A stretch of 64,000 nt of DNA from Alteromonadaceae bacterium BrNp21-10 (GCA_030418115.1 JAUHQD010000013.1:1-64000); one strand, 5' to 3'; positions 45,813 through 56,072 are shown, numbered from the stretch's first letter. The notes: generated by a model from the sequence alone, not told the origin. Numbers and translations are program-made.

Positions 45813-46868
45813 TCAATTGGGTTTAAATATTTCTTCAGCCATGGTGTTGGCAACAATATTGGTAGGCAGTTGCTCAACATCCGCCCTAGTAAAAATGGAT
45901 CCTAGGGTATCTCCAATATTCTCAATATGCTGACGCATCTTGGCAGCGCTACTATCGGTAAGTGTTTGATGATAAATATCAATCACACCTCCGGCATTAA
46001 TCACGTAGTCCGGTGCATACAAAATACCTTTATCTAACAGTACTAAGCCATGCCGCTCTTCAGCCAATTGGTTATTGGCTGCGCCGGCAACCACCGCCAC
46101 TTTCAATTGTGCTAGAGATGCATCATCAATAATGGCACCTAATGCGCAGGGAGAGAACACATCAGCCTGCACATTATAGATTTCATCTGGGCTAACGATA
46201 GTCGCTGCAAATTTACTCTGTGCTTTTTCGAGGTTATCAGGATAAATATCAGTAACAATTAATTTAGCCCCAGCTTTATACAGATGCTCAGCCAAGCGAT
46301 ATCCCACATGCCCCAAACCTTGTATTGCTACCGTCACTCCTTGCAAGTCACTTTTAAGTTTAAATTTCACCGCAGCTTGCAGCCCCACAAAAACGCCGTA
46401 AGCAGTTGAAGGAGCGGGATTGCCATTGGCGGCTTCATTGTTGTAGTGATAATAAGCATGCGTACCACCAACAAATTTTGTACGCTGCTCCATATGTTGA
46501 ATATCTTCCACCGAAATACCAGAATCTTCGGCAACGATATAACTGCCGTCAAAGGAATTAACAAACTCGCCCATTTTCAACATCAGTTCTTTAGATTTAA
46601 TATTGCGCGGATTACCGATAATGACCGACTTACCACCACCTAAAGGTAATTTCGCCAGTGCGGATTTATAAGTCATGCCTTTCGATAGTCGCAGAACATC
46701 GTTTAAGGCTTCAGCACTTGAATGATAAGGCCACATTCGACAACCTCCCAATGCTGGCCCTAAGTGAGTATTGTGTACGGCAATAATGGCTTGCAGTCCG
46801 GTTTTACGATCATTGATAAAAGCGACTTGCTCGTGGTCATCAAAAGCGTGATGTTCAAATAAAACCAT
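45813..46868 (-). CDS. ldh: Leucine dehydrogenase (Glu/Leu/Phe/Val dehydrogenase family)
   Basis: NAD-dependent oxidative deamination of branched-chain amino acids. 351 residues. GPALGGCRMW, the catalytic-Lys region KLPLGGGKSVI, VAEDSGISVED, the Rossmann motif IQGLGHVGYRLAEHL, and CALGAIIDD with YVINAGGVID match leucine dehydrogenases. Divergent from an Lrp-type regulator gene 214 bases away, which likely controls it. Leucine/valine/phenylalanine preference cannot be fixed from sequence alone. Confidence 0.9.
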   Translation of the reverse strand: MVLFEHHAFDDHEQVAFINDRKTGLQAIIAVHNTHLGPALGGCRMWPYHSSAEALNDVLRLSKGMTYKSALAKLPLGGGKSVIIGNPRNIKSKELMLKMGEFVNSFDGSYIVAEDSGISVEDIQHMEQRTKFVGGTHAYYHYNNEAANGNPAPSTAYGVFVGLQAAVKFKLKSDLQGVTVAIQGLGHVGYRLAEHLYKAGAKLIVTDIYPDNLEKAQSKFAATIVSPDEIYNVQADVFSPCALGAIIDDASLAQLKVAVVAGAANNQLAEERHGLVLLDKGILYAPDYVINAGGVIDIYHQTLTDSSAAKMRQHIENIGDTLGSIFTRADVEQLPTNIVANTMAEEIFKPN

Positions 46869-47082
46869 CGAAATCTAATCCTAACGAGGTGAATAAATAA
46901 AAGACTATATTAGCGCGATTTATACGGGACACATCTTGCATTGTTACACTGTTGTTCGACATCAATGGCAACTAAATGTGCCAAATTAATCAGAATATTA
47001 GGATTTTTATCCTAATAAACGCTATTGTAAACACTGTTGATTTTGCGCATTCTTGGCGCACTTTTTTTTACGTTGCAAATTT

Positions 47083-47541
47083 ATGAAACTCGATAAGTTC
47101 GATACGCAAATTCTGCGTACCTTGCAAAAGAATGCCACCATCTCCATGGCCGATTTAAGTCTTCAAGTCGGTTTATCCCATACCCCCTGTTGGCGACGGG
47201 TTAAGCGGCTAGAAGCAGATGGCTACATTCAACGTAAAGTGACTTTGCTAAACAGCAAAAAATTGAATTTAAGTGTGAGTGTATTTATCTATGTTTCACT
47301 AAAAAACCACGATGAAAATGCACTTGATGATTTTGAAACCGCCGTACAGGATATAGATGAAGTGGTTGAATGCCACACGACCAGTGGCGATCGTGACTAT
47401 TTACTAAAAGTCATTGTCACCAGTATTGAAGAATACGAGCACCTATTAAAAAGCAAATTAACCCATTTACCCAATGTTGATCACCTAAGTTCAACTTTCG
47501 CCTTGAAACAGGTTAAGTACACTACAGAGCTACCTATTTAG
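47083..47541 (+). CDS. Lrp/AsnC family transcriptional regulator
   Basis: 152 residues from the ATG at 47083. N-terminal winged helix (LDKFDTQILRTLQKNATISMADLSLQVGLSHTPCWRRVKRLE region) and a C-terminal RAM ligand-binding domain (VVECHTTSGDRDYLLKVI). Lrp homologues next to amino-acid dehydrogenases respond to leucine or other amino acids and activate them; this one faces the leucine dehydrogenase gene. An upstream ATG adds 10 residues without a ribosome site. Confidence 0.88.
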   Translation: MKLDKFDTQILRTLQKNATISMADLSLQVGLSHTPCWRRVKRLEADGYIQRKVTLLNSKKLNLSVSVFIYVSLKNHDENALDDFETAVQDIDEVVECHTTSGDRDYLLKVIVTSIEEYEHLLKSKLTHLPNVDHLSSTFALKQVKYTTELPI

Positions 47542-47555
47542 CATAATCATCGAAT

Positions 47556-48122
47556 ATGGCTACATTAAACGACATTCGCAAACAAACTGAACAGTGGTTA
47601 GATAACGTGGTGATTGGGCTAAATTTATGTCCATTTGCAGCGAAGCCTCGACGCAACAATCAAATAGACATCGTCATTTGCCCAGCAGAGCAAGAAACTG
47701 ACGTCTTACAGCAATTCCAGCGTGCTACTGCCGAATTACAGCATCAGCCACACATTGATACTCGGTTATTTATTCTCGCGAAGGGGTTTGACGATTTTTA
47801 CTATTTTAATCAATTTTTGAATAGAGTGGATTCACTCATTACAACCAATCAATGGCAAGGTACTTTTCAAATTGCGACATTTCATCCCGAATATCAATTT
47901 TCCGGAACCTTACCCGAGGACAAACAAAATCTAACGAATCAGGCCCCCTACCCTATACTGCATATTTTACGGGAAAGTAGTGTGGAAAAAGCCATTAGCT
48001 ACCACCCTGATGTTGATGATATTCCAATGCAAAATATTAAACGTATGGAATTGTTAAGCCAAGAGGATATTGCCAAATTTTTCCCCTATTTAACTAAGGG
48101 TAATAGAGACAAAAACGAGTAA
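47556..48122 (+). CDS. DUF1415 family protein
   Basis: 188 residues. TEQWLDNVVIGLNLCPFA, TLPEDKQNLTNQAPYP and HILRESSVEKAI are the conserved DUF1415 motifs. No signal peptide or membrane segment; cytoplasmic. The conserved Cys in NLCPFA could be functional, but the activity is unknown. It begins 14 bases after the Lrp gene and may be co-transcribed. Confidence 0.82.
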   Translation: MATLNDIRKQTEQWLDNVVIGLNLCPFAAKPRRNNQIDIVICPAEQETDVLQQFQRATAELQHQPHIDTRLFILAKGFDDFYYFNQFLNRVDSLITTNQWQGTFQIATFHPEYQFSGTLPEDKQNLTNQAPYPILHILRESSVEKAISYHPDVDDIPMQNIKRMELLSQEDIAKFFPYLTKGNRDKNE

Positions 48123-48662
48123 TTTGGGAAGTTGACTAGAAGAAAGCTATTGCTTAATTTTACCAGCGGACAGACTGCGTCCAGTCAATAAAAAAGGTGC
48201 AGCTAAAAGCTGCACCAACACACCAAAACACAAAGACCTAGGAAGAAAATACTCCACACACTAGAGTAATTTCTACCGGTTACACTAACTATCAACCTAG
48301 TGTAACCGGTTTCTTAACAATACATTAACCTTTGACATAATCAATCGAATTCCATTATTCAAATAAACGAATAACGTTATGTTTTTTCGTAAATACAAAG
48401 GGAAAATGATAACGTTTTCATTTTCGTGTAAAAACTGAACACGATTTGTATTTATGCCAAACCGTTTTTTTTACTTACGAATGCCTATTTGAATGATTAG
48501 AAATTTCGACCGCTCTTAAAAATAAGCCCATCTACAATCGCTGGGCTATTATCCCGAATAATGGCAATAAAGGAGGGATTACAAAGCGCTTCCTGCACTT
48601 TACCTAAAGCCATCACCATAAACAAAAAGGCCCACACTTTCGCGTAGGCCTTTTTGTTTATA
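48123..48662. other. 540-bp gene-free region with three strong inverted repeats
   Basis: No coding frame is convincing. Present are a hairpin GGTGCAGC/GCTGCACC (48196-48216), with A-rich flank so it would terminate minus-strand transcription; a perfect 13-base inverted repeat ACCGGTTACACTA/TAGTGTAACCGGT (48275-48310); and GAAAATGA/TCATTTTC (48402-48425), whose centre TGATAACGTTTTCA fits the LacI-family operator pattern TGNNANCGNTNNCA. A small palindrome ATAACGTTAT lies at 48370-48379. Confidence 0.6.
48621..48658 (-). terminator. Terminator of tRNA-Ser
   Basis: Long inverted repeat AACAAAAAGGCC / GGCCTTTTTGTT (48621-48632 / 48647-48658), with T runs usable on either strand. Located directly after the tRNA-Ser 3' end on the minus strand. 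Confidence 0.8.
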
Positions 48663-48752
48663 TGGCGGTGAGGGAGGGATTCGAACCCTCGTTAGGGATT
48701 AACCTAAACACACTTTCCAGGCGTGCGCCTTCAGCCGCTCAGCCACCTCACC
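48663..48752 (-). tRNA. tRNA-Ser (GGA anticodon)
   Basis: 90 bases on the minus strand. It starts GGTGAGGTGGCTGAGCGGCT, with anticodon loop CTGGAAA, a long variable arm typical of serine tRNA, T-loop GGTTCGAATCC, and encoded CCA. All arms pair. Confidence 0.96.
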
Positions 48753-48895
48753 AAATTTTTTTCTTTAAGAGCATCGATATTTGCTATATCGAATACTGGC
48801 GCACTAATCGTGCGCGTTACTCCGGGCTCCTGCCCTTCGCCTTTCAGGTTCGTATCGCTCCGCGCTACAATGCTATTTTGTTCCAGACAAAATAG

Positions 48896-48922
48896 TCAGC
48901 CGCTCAGCCACCTCACCAAATT
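48896..48922 (-). repeat. Fragment of tRNA-Ser 5' end
   Basis: 27 bases identical to the tRNA-Ser 5' region (48731-48757), same orientation, covering the first 22 tRNA bases and 5 upstream. The rest of this copy is missing. A perfect hairpin CTATTTTGT/ACAAAATAG (48873-48895) abuts its broken end. The remainder of 48753-49063 shows no gene. Confidence 0.85.
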
Positions 48923-49063
48923 CTTACTTCTAAAATTAGTTTCATTGCATTAATGACTTTGGCCAGTCATTAAGCGCCGCGTATGTTAGGGAATTCAAAG
49001 AGGTGAATCAAGAGATATATCTCAAAACAACTGTGAATGCCTAATAAAACAGCAATCTATGGA

Positions 49064-50122
49064 TTAAGCGTTGCCTTTTAACTGATGTTGTAACTCGGCT
49101 GAGAAGTCCAACATACGATTTAACGGAATAAGAGCTTGTTGACGTAACGCTTCCTCAACAAAAATCTCATGGCCTTGGCCATCTTTTAAGGCCTTCTCAA
49201 TCGCCTGTAAGCCGTTCATTGCCATCCAAGGACAATGAGCACAACTTTTACATGTAGCGCCTTCACCGCCCGTTGGAGCTTCAATAAAGGTCTTGTTTGG
49301 CTCGAGTTGCTGCATCTTATAAAAAATACCGCGATCGGTTGCTACGATAAACATATCGTTAGACAACGTTTGCGCTGCTTTAATCAACTGAGTGGTAGAA
49401 CCTACAGCATCAGCCAGATCTATAATATTGGCCGGCGATTCAGGATGAACTAATACTGCGGCCTCGGGGTACTGCTGTTTTAAAGCTATTAACGCCTTAG
49501 CTTTAAACTCATCATGTACCACACAAGCGCCCTGCCACATCAACATATCCGCGCCAGTTTGCTTAGCAATGTAATTGCCTAGGTGTCTGTCCGGTCCCCA
49601 GATAATCTTTTTACCTTGTGAATCAAGATGCTCTACTATTTCCAAAGCAATACTAGATGTCACTACCCAATCCGCCCGCGCTTTCACCGCGGCTGAGGTA
49701 TTCGCATAAACCACGACGGTATGATCAGGGTGCTCATCACAAAAAGCGCTAAACTTATCCGCAGGACAACCTAAATCCAGTGAGCAGGTTGCTTCTAAGG
49801 TTGGCATCAACACTTTTTTATTTGGACTTAGAATTTTGGACGTTTCACCCATAAAACGCACGCCAGCGACGATTAACGTCTGAGCTTCTGCATCACGGCC
49901 AAATCGCGCCATTTCAAGAGAGTCTGATATACAGCCATTAGTTTCTTCTGCTAATGCTTGAATTTCTGGGTCGGTATAATAATGGGCCACTAACACCGCA
50001 TTTTTTTCAATCAATAAGGCTTTAATCCGATCCTTATAAGCACGCTGCTCTTCAAGGCTTAATGACTTGGGCTTTGCAGGAAATGGGTAATCTAAGGTAT
50101 CAATGTTAAGCGCTTGATTCAT
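49064..50122 (-). CDS. nadA: Quinolinate synthase A
   Basis: 352 residues; condenses iminoaspartate with dihydroxyacetone phosphate to quinolinate for NAD synthesis. The three [4Fe-4S] ligand cysteines are in [10 protein letters not shown] (Cys113), [14 protein letters not shown] and [32 protein letters not shown] and [12 protein letters not shown] are active-site stretches. Follows tRNA-Lys genes as in the E. coli cpoB-tRNA-nadA order. Confidence 0.96.
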   Translation of the reverse strand: MNQALNIDTLDYPFPAKPKSLSLEEQRAYKDRIKALLIEKNAVLVAHYYTDPEIQALAEETNGCISDSLEMARFGRDAEAQTLIVAGVRFMGETSKILSPNKKVLMPTLEATCSLDLGCPADKFSAFCDEHPDHTVVVYANTSAAVKARADWVVTSSIALEIVEHLDSQGKKIIWGPDRHLGNYIAKQTGADMLMWQGACVVHDEFKAKALIALKQQYPEAAVLVHPESPANIIDLADAVGSTTQLIKAAQTLSNDMFIVATDRGIFYKMQQLEPNKTFIEAPTGGEGATCKSCAHCPWMAMNGLQAIEKALKDGQGHEIFVEEALRQQALIPLNRMLDFSAELQHQLKGNA

Positions 50123-50228
50123 GCTGATGCTCTGTACTCTACAAGAATGAAAATTATAACGAAGTCCGTTACCGTTTCATATGTTTGTCACAATGACTGG
50201 TTAGCATGAGAAGAATTAAATTTTGAAA

Positions 50229-50304
50229 TGGTGGGTCGTGCTGGATTCGAACCAGCGACCAATTGATTAAAAGTCAACTGCTCTACCAACTGAGCTAACG
50301 ACCC
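50229..50304 (-). tRNA. tRNA-Lys (TTT anticodon), second copy
   Basis: 76 bases on the minus strand. GGGTCGTTAGCTCAGTTGG start, anticodon loop CTTTTAA, GGTTCGAACC T-loop, and encoded CCA. Sequence identical to the upstream copy. Confidence 0.97.
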
Positions 50305-50358
50305 ATTTCAATGATGACCAACAATGTTGGTTTTTAACTAACCTGACGCCGGGGAAAG

Positions 50359-50434
50359 TGGTGGGTCGTGCTGGATTCGAACCAGCGACCAATTGATTAA
50401 AAGTCAACTGCTCTACCAACTGAGCTAACGACCC
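50359..50434 (-). tRNA. tRNA-Lys (TTT anticodon), first copy
   Basis: 76 bases, identical to the copy at 50229-50304 and 54 bases upstream of it on the minus strand. The two are likely co-transcribed and separated by processing. Confidence 0.97.
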
Positions 50435-50456
50435 TTATGCCCTGCGACGGCGGCAT

Positions 50457-50484
50457 ATAATACTTATTTATGACCCCGGCGCAA
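50457..50484 (-). promoter_or_regulatory. Promoter of the tRNA-Lys pair
   Basis: Minus-strand -35 TTGCGC (50484-50479), a 16-base spacer, -10 TATTAT (50462-50457) and a GC-rich discriminator GCCGCCGTCGC before the first tRNA, the pattern of stringent stable-RNA promoters. Confidence 0.55.
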
Positions 50485-50590
50485 CCCTATTTCCAATAAA
50501 AACTAAGATAATGTGCCAACTGCCGAAATAACCATCAAAGCGCGTCTATTTTTTAACAAGTCAAGACACTTTCGACACATTCTTATTACA

Positions 50591-51340
50591 TTACTTCAGA
50601 CTTTTCAAACGACTTGATGCTAACTTTGCCGCAGATGAATCCGGATATTCTTGCATGACTTTCTCAAAAGTCTGACGAGCATTAGCAATATTATTTTTCT
50701 TTTGTGCGATCATTCCTAGCTTCAACATCGAATCCGCACGCTTTGTTGAATCTGTGAATTGAGTGACCAAAGAGTTGAAATATTCAGCAGCACGATCCCA
50801 TTCTTGCTTATTAAATAACAACTGACCTAACCAATAATAGGCATTGGCCACATATGAGGAGTTAGGATAAAGCTTTAAAAAGGCTTCAAATTCAGGAATG
50901 GCTTGATCATATTGTTTATCTTTTAAAATAAGATTAACAGCACGGTCATAAGCTTCATTTTCACCCACCGCAACAGGAGCAGCTTGTGCCGCAATCATCG
51001 CTTGATTAGTGCTTAGTGGCGTTAAGGAAGGCTTTTTAACGACCGCTTCAATACGTTTATCTATTTCTAAATAAAGTTCACGCTGACGTTCGAGTATTTG
51101 TTCTAATTTATGACTATGTAATTCAACGGAACCACGCAGTTCATTGACTTCATTCTGCACCTCGTCAAGTTGTTGCTGCATACGTTGCTGCGTGTCGGTA
51201 CGCGTATTTACCATGCGTTCCAAAACAGTAATGCGTTTATCTAAACCATCACTATTTACATCTACCACAGGCGCAGGAGCCGCATTAACTGCGGCTCCCA
51301 TAACCAGTAGAGATAATATACCTATACTGCTTCTATTCAT
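50591..51340 (-). CDS. cpoB: CpoB (YbgF), Tol-Pal associated cell-division coordinator
   Basis: 249 residues. Signal peptide (LLVMGAAVNA), a trimerising coiled coil (about 28-100, LERMVNTRTDTQQRMQQQLD region), a linker, and C-terminal TPR repeats (AYDRAVNLILKDKQYDQAI, YWLGQLLFNKQEWDRAAEYF). Coordinates peptidoglycan synthesis with Tol-driven outer-membrane constriction. Last protein gene of the tol operon, 15 bases after pal. Confidence 0.94.
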   Translation of the reverse strand: MNRSSIGILSLLVMGAAVNAAPAPVVDVNSDGLDKRITVLERMVNTRTDTQQRMQQQLDEVQNEVNELRGSVELHSHKLEQILERQRELYLEIDKRIEAVVKKPSLTPLSTNQAMIAAQAAPVAVGENEAYDRAVNLILKDKQYDQAIPEFEAFLKLYPNSSYVANAYYWLGQLLFNKQEWDRAAEYFNSLVTQFTDSTKRADSMLKLGMIAQKKNNIANARQTFEKVMQEYPDSSAAKLASSRLKSLK

Positions 51341-51355
51341 TAGCTTCTCTTAGTT

Positions 51356-51898
51356 TTAGTAAACTAAAATGCCACGACGATTCTCTGCAAAAGCTGCTTC
51401 ATTATGAGCAGGGTTAGCAGGTTTCTCTTCACCGTAGGATACAACTGAAATCTGACTAGCACTAACACCGGCGTTTTGTAAATAAGTCGCTACTGCCTTA
51501 GCACGACTTTCACCTAGAGCGATGTTGTACTCAGGAGTACCACGTTCATCACTATGGCCTTCGACAACAACAGATTGAGACGCATTTTTAACCAAAAATG
51601 CAGCATGCTTGTCTAATACTGAATAAAACTCAGAACGAATATTAGCGCGGTCAAAATCGAAGTACACAACTTGATCATTTTGCAACGCAGCAATATCTTC
51701 GCGAATTTGTTCAGCGGCAGACAATACTGGTGCTGCAGTACCCATTTGCACATCGGACTTAGTGGTTTCTTCAACTGCTGGTGCGGCTGAAACATTCGAC
51801 TCGGCTTGCTCGTCCACCTTAGAACTCGATGAACATGCCATCATCGTCATTACCGGTAACGCAATCATTAAGCCTTTCAATACTTTATTAAGTTGCAT
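51356..51898 (-). CDS. pal: Peptidoglycan-associated lipoprotein
   Basis: 180 residues. Lipobox VMTMMAC (Cys22), a flexible Ser/Ala/Glu-rich linker, and a C-terminal OmpA-type domain (VVYFDFDRANIRSEF, VEGHSDERGTPEYNIALGE with the diaminopimelate-binding Asp/Arg, ENRRGILVY). Outer-membrane anchor to peptidoglycan; binds TolB. Confidence 0.96.
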   Translation of the reverse strand: MQLNKVLKGLMIALPVMTMMACSSSSKVDEQAESNVSAAPAVEETTKSDVQMGTAAPVLSAAEQIREDIAALQNDQVVYFDFDRANIRSEFYSVLDKHAAFLVKNASQSVVVEGHSDERGTPEYNIALGESRAKAVATYLQNAGVSASQISVVSYGEEKPANPAHNEAAFAENRRGILVY

Positions 51899-51944
51899 CC
51901 TGTTGATCCTTATAGTTTTAAATTACTAACTGTGTATAAAATTC

Positions 51945-53303
51945 TTATCGCAAAAAAGGCGACCAGCTTGGAGATTTCACCTGACCATCTGCTGCCGGTA
52001 GGCGTGCTTTAAAACGCCCATCCAATGACACCAAGGATAACCCTTGTTTACTGCCATGCAACGTACTGTATATGATCATGCTTCCATTTGGCGCAATACT
52101 GGGTGATTCATCCAGCTGTGTTCTTGTTAAAACTTGCATCGCGCCAGATTTAAGATCCAATCTCGCAATATGATAATTCCCACGTGTACGATTTACCATC
52201 ACCATTTGTTGGCCATCGGGTGTAATTGTGCCACCCAGATTCATTTCACCTTCAAATGTCAGGCGCCTAACTTGCCCTGATGCTAAATTTACTCGATAAA
52301 TCTGTGGTTTACCACCCCGTTCGGAACTAAAAATGAGGCTTTGTCCATCAGGCGTCCAACTTGGCTCCGTATCAATATTACGATTTCGCGTTAAACGTCG
52401 TAATTGTTGAGTAGCTAAATCCATCACATATATCTCAGAATTGCCATCCTTAGACAACACCATAGCTAACTTTTTACCATCTGGTGAAAAGGTCGGTGCA
52501 CCGTTTATACCTGGAAAAGTAGTTAATTTTTTACGGGTCATGGTGTAAATATCTTGCAGATATATTTCAGCTTTTTTGTTTTCAAAACTAACATAGGCTA
52601 ACTGTCTACCATCTGGCGTCCATGCAGGTGACATAAGTGGCTCGCGAGAACGTAGTAATACGGTATCGTTATAACCATCATAATCTGCAACTACTAACTG
52701 ATAAGGATATTCATGGGTGTTACGATCACGCACAATCACGTAGGCCATGCGCGTAACAAAGGCACCACGTTCACCGGTTAATTGCTGATAAACAATATCG
52801 CTAATTTGATGGGCATAATCTCTAAACTGGCTGCCATCAATAGTGACCTGACGAGAAGCTAAAATATGATCTTTGGCGGCAATCAATTTACCATTGCTCA
52901 ATACTTGCGTTTGACCACCAGTTATTTGGCCTCGCAACACATCAATTAATTCAAAGGAAACCGTATAGCGGTCCAGCGAATAGGCTTCAATTTTACCTAC
53001 CAGTACCGCCTCAACACCAGTAGATGCCCATGCAGCATAATCCATCTCACCATCAACACTCGGCAACTGCGGCATGGCGGACTGACGAATAGGGCTAAAT
53101 TTACCACTACGTAATAAGTCCGCAGCAATCACATCACCAATAGAACTAGGTAATGCCCCCTGCCCTTCAAATTTAAACGGCACCACGGCAATGGGTCTAG
53201 CGTTATTCATGCCATCAGTAATGACAATTTCTAACGCAGCATGAGTAACCGTACTGCTCAGTAACAATACAATTGCCAAGACTCTATTAAAGGTTTTGAA
53301 CAT
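51945..53303 (-). CDS. tolB: Tol-Pal system protein TolB
   Basis: 452 residues. Signal peptide ([15 protein letters not shown]), an N-terminal alpha/beta domain ([19 protein letters not shown]) and a six-bladed beta-propeller with repeated SPDG/TPDG motifs ([36 protein letters not shown]). Periplasmic; links TolA and Pal. The ATG overlaps the tolA stop by one base (TAATG). Confidence 0.97.
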   Translation of the reverse strand: MFKTFNRVLAIVLLLSSTVTHAALEIVITDGMNNARPIAVVPFKFEGQGALPSSIGDVIAADLLRSGKFSPIRQSAMPQLPSVDGEMDYAAWASTGVEAVLVGKIEAYSLDRYTVSFELIDVLRGQITGGQTQVLSNGKLIAAKDHILASRQVTIDGSQFRDYAHQISDIVYQQLTGERGAFVTRMAYVIVRDRNTHEYPYQLVVADYDGYNDTVLLRSREPLMSPAWTPDGRQLAYVSFENKKAEIYLQDIYTMTRKKLTTFPGINGAPTFSPDGKKLAMVLSKDGNSEIYVMDLATQQLRRLTRNRNIDTEPSWTPDGQSLIFSSERGGKPQIYRVNLASGQVRRLTFEGEMNLGGTITPDGQQMVMVNRTRGNYHIARLDLKSGAMQVLTRTQLDESPSIAPNGSMIIYSTLHGSKQGLSLVSLDGRFKARLPAADGQVKSPSWSPFLR

Positions 53304-54067
53304 TATAACTCCGGTTCAACTGTTAAATTTATATCACGTAACTGTTCGTACACATCAGGCTCTGATGATACAGGTAATGTGTCTGATTTGAATACTGCTC
53401 GATGGGCTGCTTCACAAACAATTTTATCCCCACCCAATATTTTTACTTGTGTTACCAAGCCGTTTGAAGCGAGTCGAATATTTAGTCTACATTTTTTGCC
53501 GTTCATTGAATCATCAACGATTAGATTACGCTGAATAGTACTTCGAATAAGCGATTGGTATTTTTGCACTTCTGTTAATACTTGTGCACTTCGACGTTTT
53601 TGACGTTCCGCCATTTCGCTTTGCAATTGTTCTTCCATAAAGCGCTCTTGTTCCGCCTTATCTTTAGCTGCTTTCTCATCGCGTTTTTTCTTATCTTCTG
53701 CCGCTTTATCTTTTTCACGCTTTTTCTTCGCGGCGATTGCCGCTGCTTCAGCTTCTTGTTTTTCCTTTAGCTTCTGCTTTTTATCTTGTTCTATCTTACG
53801 TAATGCATCTTTCTGCTGTTGACGTTTTTTCTTAACGTCTTCGATACGCTTCTCTTCTGCTTTACGTTTAGCCATTTTATCATCTTCAATGCGTTTAAAA
53901 TATTCATCAACCACTTTTTGATCAATTGCCACAGCTTGTACTATGGGCTGACTATTAAGCTCTGGTTGCGGCTTTAACGAATCAAAGTCAACACTGAGTA
54001 ACAACATTACGCCAAGCGCAATATGCAACAAGGTGGATTTACCGATAGCTCCGAAAAAAGGCTTCAT
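53303..54067 (-). CDS. tolA: TolA energy-transducing protein
   Basis: 254 residues, short compared with E. coli (421). N-terminal membrane anchor ([18 protein letters not shown]), a Lys/Glu/Ala-rich helical domain II (about 60-165, with [20 protein letters not shown]), and a compact C-terminal domain III ([36 protein letters not shown]). The shortened domain II implies a smaller periplasmic reach. Overlaps tolR by ATGA. Confidence 0.94.
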   Translation of the reverse strand: MKPFFGAIGKSTLLHIALGVMLLLSVDFDSLKPQPELNSQPIVQAVAIDQKVVDEYFKRIEDDKMAKRKAEEKRIEDVKKKRQQQKDALRKIEQDKKQKLKEKQEAEAAAIAAKKKREKDKAAEDKKKRDEKAAKDKAEQERFMEEQLQSEMAERQKRRSAQVLTEVQKYQSLIRSTIQRNLIVDDSMNGKKCRLNIRLASNGLVTQVKILGGDKIVCEAAHRAVFKSDTLPVSSEPDVYEQLRDINLTVEPEL

Positions 54068-54489
54068 TTAACGTCCGTAGAGTCCGTCATTAATCCCACT
54101 GAAGGCACACCTGCTCTTTGTAACAGCACCATCAATTGCACCACTTCATTATAAGCTACAGCCCCATCCCCTTTTACCACTACTGGTGTAGTTGGTTCCA
54201 TTTTCAACTGAGCTGCCACCAAGGTTGCTAAATCAACGCCGGAAAGCACCTTATCCTGGTTGTCGCCAATATTTAAAAAATATTGGCCTTGGCTATCCAC
54301 CGAAGCAATCAACGGTGGTTTACTATCATCAGCTAAAGCCTGAGCTTGTGCTTTAGGTAGTTCGACTTTCACTCCTTGAGTAACCAAAGGGGCGGTGACC
54401 ATGAAAATAATCAGCAACACCAACATGACGTCGATATACGGCACCACATTAATCTCTGAAACGGGACGACGTTTTTTACGTGTATACAT
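54064..54489 (-). CDS. tolR: TolR proton-channel protein
   Basis: 141 residues. One membrane helix with the essential Asp (INVVPYIDVMLVLLIIFMV, Asp20), followed by VKVELPKAQAQ and a periplasmic domain ending in VGLMTDSTD. Partner of TolQ. Two bases separate it from the tolQ stop. Confidence 0.96.
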   Translation of the reverse strand: MYTRKKRRPVSEINVVPYIDVMLVLLIIFMVTAPLVTQGVKVELPKAQAQALADDSKPPLIASVDSQGQYFLNIGDNQDKVLSGVDLATLVAAQLKMEPTTPVVVKGDGAVAYNEVVQLMVLLQRAGVPSVGLMTDSTDVK

Positions 54490-54491
54490 AA

Positions 54492-55193
54492 TTAGCCCCT
54501 TTTCTCCTCACCTTCTTTGTGAGAAGACAGGGTTTGACGATGTAAAATACTGGAAAACTCTTCCATAAAGTTACCAAGATTGTTTTCCAACTTTTCAACC
54601 TGATGACTGAACTTGTTGTAGGCGATAACCGCTGGAATGGCGGCAAATAAGCCCATGGCAGTAGCAATCAATGCTTCCGCAATACCCGGAGCCACCATGG
54701 CTAACGTTGCTTGTTGCACAGCACCTAAAGAGATAAAGGCATTCATAATTCCCCACACCGTACCAAAAAGGCCAATGTAAGGACTAATAGAGCCGGTTGT
54801 GGCTAAAAATGATAAATGTTTTTCCAACTCATCCACTTCACGCGACAAAGCCACGCGCATTGCTCGATAAGTACCATCCATCACCTCGTTAGAGGCCGTT
54901 GATGGGCTTTTGCGTAAACGTATGAACTCTTTAAAACCAGCACAAAATAAACTTTCCATACCCGATAAAATTTGCCGTGCGGATAATTCCTGATAGAGAC
55001 GATTGAGATCACCACCAGACCAAAAACGATCTTCAAACTTATGAATGTCATTTTGCGCTTTGCGCAATACTCGACTGCGCTGAAAAATAAAAGTCCAAGA
55101 AATAATGGACGCCATTAACAAAAGAAGCATAACCAACTTAACTATTAAACTGGCTTGCCAGAACAAATCAAAAAATGACATTTCAGCAGACAC
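54492..55193 (-). CDS. tolQ: TolQ proton-channel protein
   Basis: 233 residues. Three membrane helices ([60 protein letters not shown]). I keep the GTG start at 55193, which has AGAGGA nine bases upstream and aligns [20 protein letters not shown] with the GTG-initiated E. coli TolQ; the ATG at 55181 has no ribosome site. It overlaps ybgC. Confidence 0.95.
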   Translation of the reverse strand: MSAEMSFFDLFWQASLIVKLVMLLLLMASIISWTFIFQRSRVLRKAQNDIHKFEDRFWSGGDLNRLYQELSARQILSGMESLFCAGFKEFIRLRKSPSTASNEVMDGTYRAMRVALSREVDELEKHLSFLATTGSISPYIGLFGTVWGIMNAFISLGAVQQATLAMVAPGIAEALIATAMGLFAAIPAVIAYNKFSHQVEKLENNLGNFMEEFSSILHRQTLSSHKEGEEKRG

Positions 55194-55590
55194 GTGATAT
55201 TTCCTCTAAAATAAATGGGGGTATGGCAATGGCGCGCATTTTTTGTAAATTTACGCAAGCAACCTTAATGGTTGCACTAACCAATAACTGTTCTTTGTGG
55301 TTCTTAATTTCTTGCACGAAAACCAAACTAGCCTTCTTTAACGACAGTATTTTTGAAGACACGGTTATAAGCTCATTAAATTTAGCCGGACGTAAATTAT
55401 CCATTTCAACATGCCTAACAACAAAACCAACAGCCTGTTTCAATAACGCATCCTGCTCAATTTTCAGTTCTCGTAACCACTCGGTTCTGGCTCGCTCTAA
55501 AAATTTTAAATAATTAGCGTAATACACTACGCCACCAGCATCGGTGTCTTCATAGTAAACTCTAACCGGAAAATGATGTATCGAGCTCAT
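55183..55590 (-). CDS. ybgC: YbgC acyl-CoA thioesterase (hot-dog fold)
   Basis: 135 residues from the ATG at 55590 (AGGT upstream). The hot-dog signature [25 protein letters not shown] contains the catalytic Asp. Hydrolyses short-chain or polar acyl-CoA and is the usual first gene of the tol operon. A longer frame begins 42 bases earlier without family support. Confidence 0.93.
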   Translation of the reverse strand: MSSIHHFPVRVYYEDTDAGGVVYYANYLKFLERARTEWLRELKIEQDALLKQAVGFVVRHVEMDNLRPAKFNELITVSSKILSLKKASLVFVQEIKNHKEQLLVSATIKVACVNLQKMRAIAIPPFILEEISRVC

Positions 55591-55632
55591 ATGACCTATA
55601 AACAAAGGAATTAGTTGCACATAAGGTAGCAT

Positions 55633-56071
55633 AATTTACTAACTAAATGGGATAGCACAACGCTGCAATATTAAATCTTTTTAAAGATTTTTTTGCTGAC
55701 GCTATAGTGACCATGAATTGTTCTATAAGTTTAAGTTAAAGTCTTAATTATCAAACTATTAAGGAATATTCATTGACCGACATAAGGGTGTCAAGAGCAA
55801 CAGCTTCAACAAACAGTAATAACTATGCTTGATTGACAATAAATTAACATGCCGCTTATTTTAATATAAACACCAGAAAATTAATTACTTATATTAATCT
55901 TAATGAAAAATAAAAATCGACAAAAACACTCTACGCAGCAAGTCTATAAAGGATTTAAATTCATTAAGGAAATATTAATAATAAATTAACATATTATTTT
56001 CATTAGTTTTTCTAATGCATTAAATATATTTTTATAGGTTGATTATGCATGCCGTAACCATACAATAGCGG
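55633..56071. other. AT-rich intergenic region upstream of ybgC
   Basis: About 440 bases with no convincing gene on either strand. The right-hand part leads into a plus-strand promoter at 56039-56066; the left-hand part should contain the minus-strand promoter of the ybgC-tol operon, which I cannot pinpoint. Confidence 0.5.
56039..56066 (+). promoter_or_regulatory. Promoter of a candidate small RNA
   Basis: -35 TTGATT (56039-56044), 16-base spacer, -10 TACAAT (56061-56066) on the plus strand, with no protein gene downstream. Confidence 0.55.
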
Positions 56072-56072
56072 G

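Noticed and set aside
45622-45933. Open frame across the comFB/ffs region
   Set aside because: It reads through the structured SRP RNA on the opposite strand; the RNA signature is unmistakable.
48662-48953. Two overlapping open frames on the plus strand
   Set aside because: They are antisense to tRNA-Ser and its fragment and owe their length to that structure.
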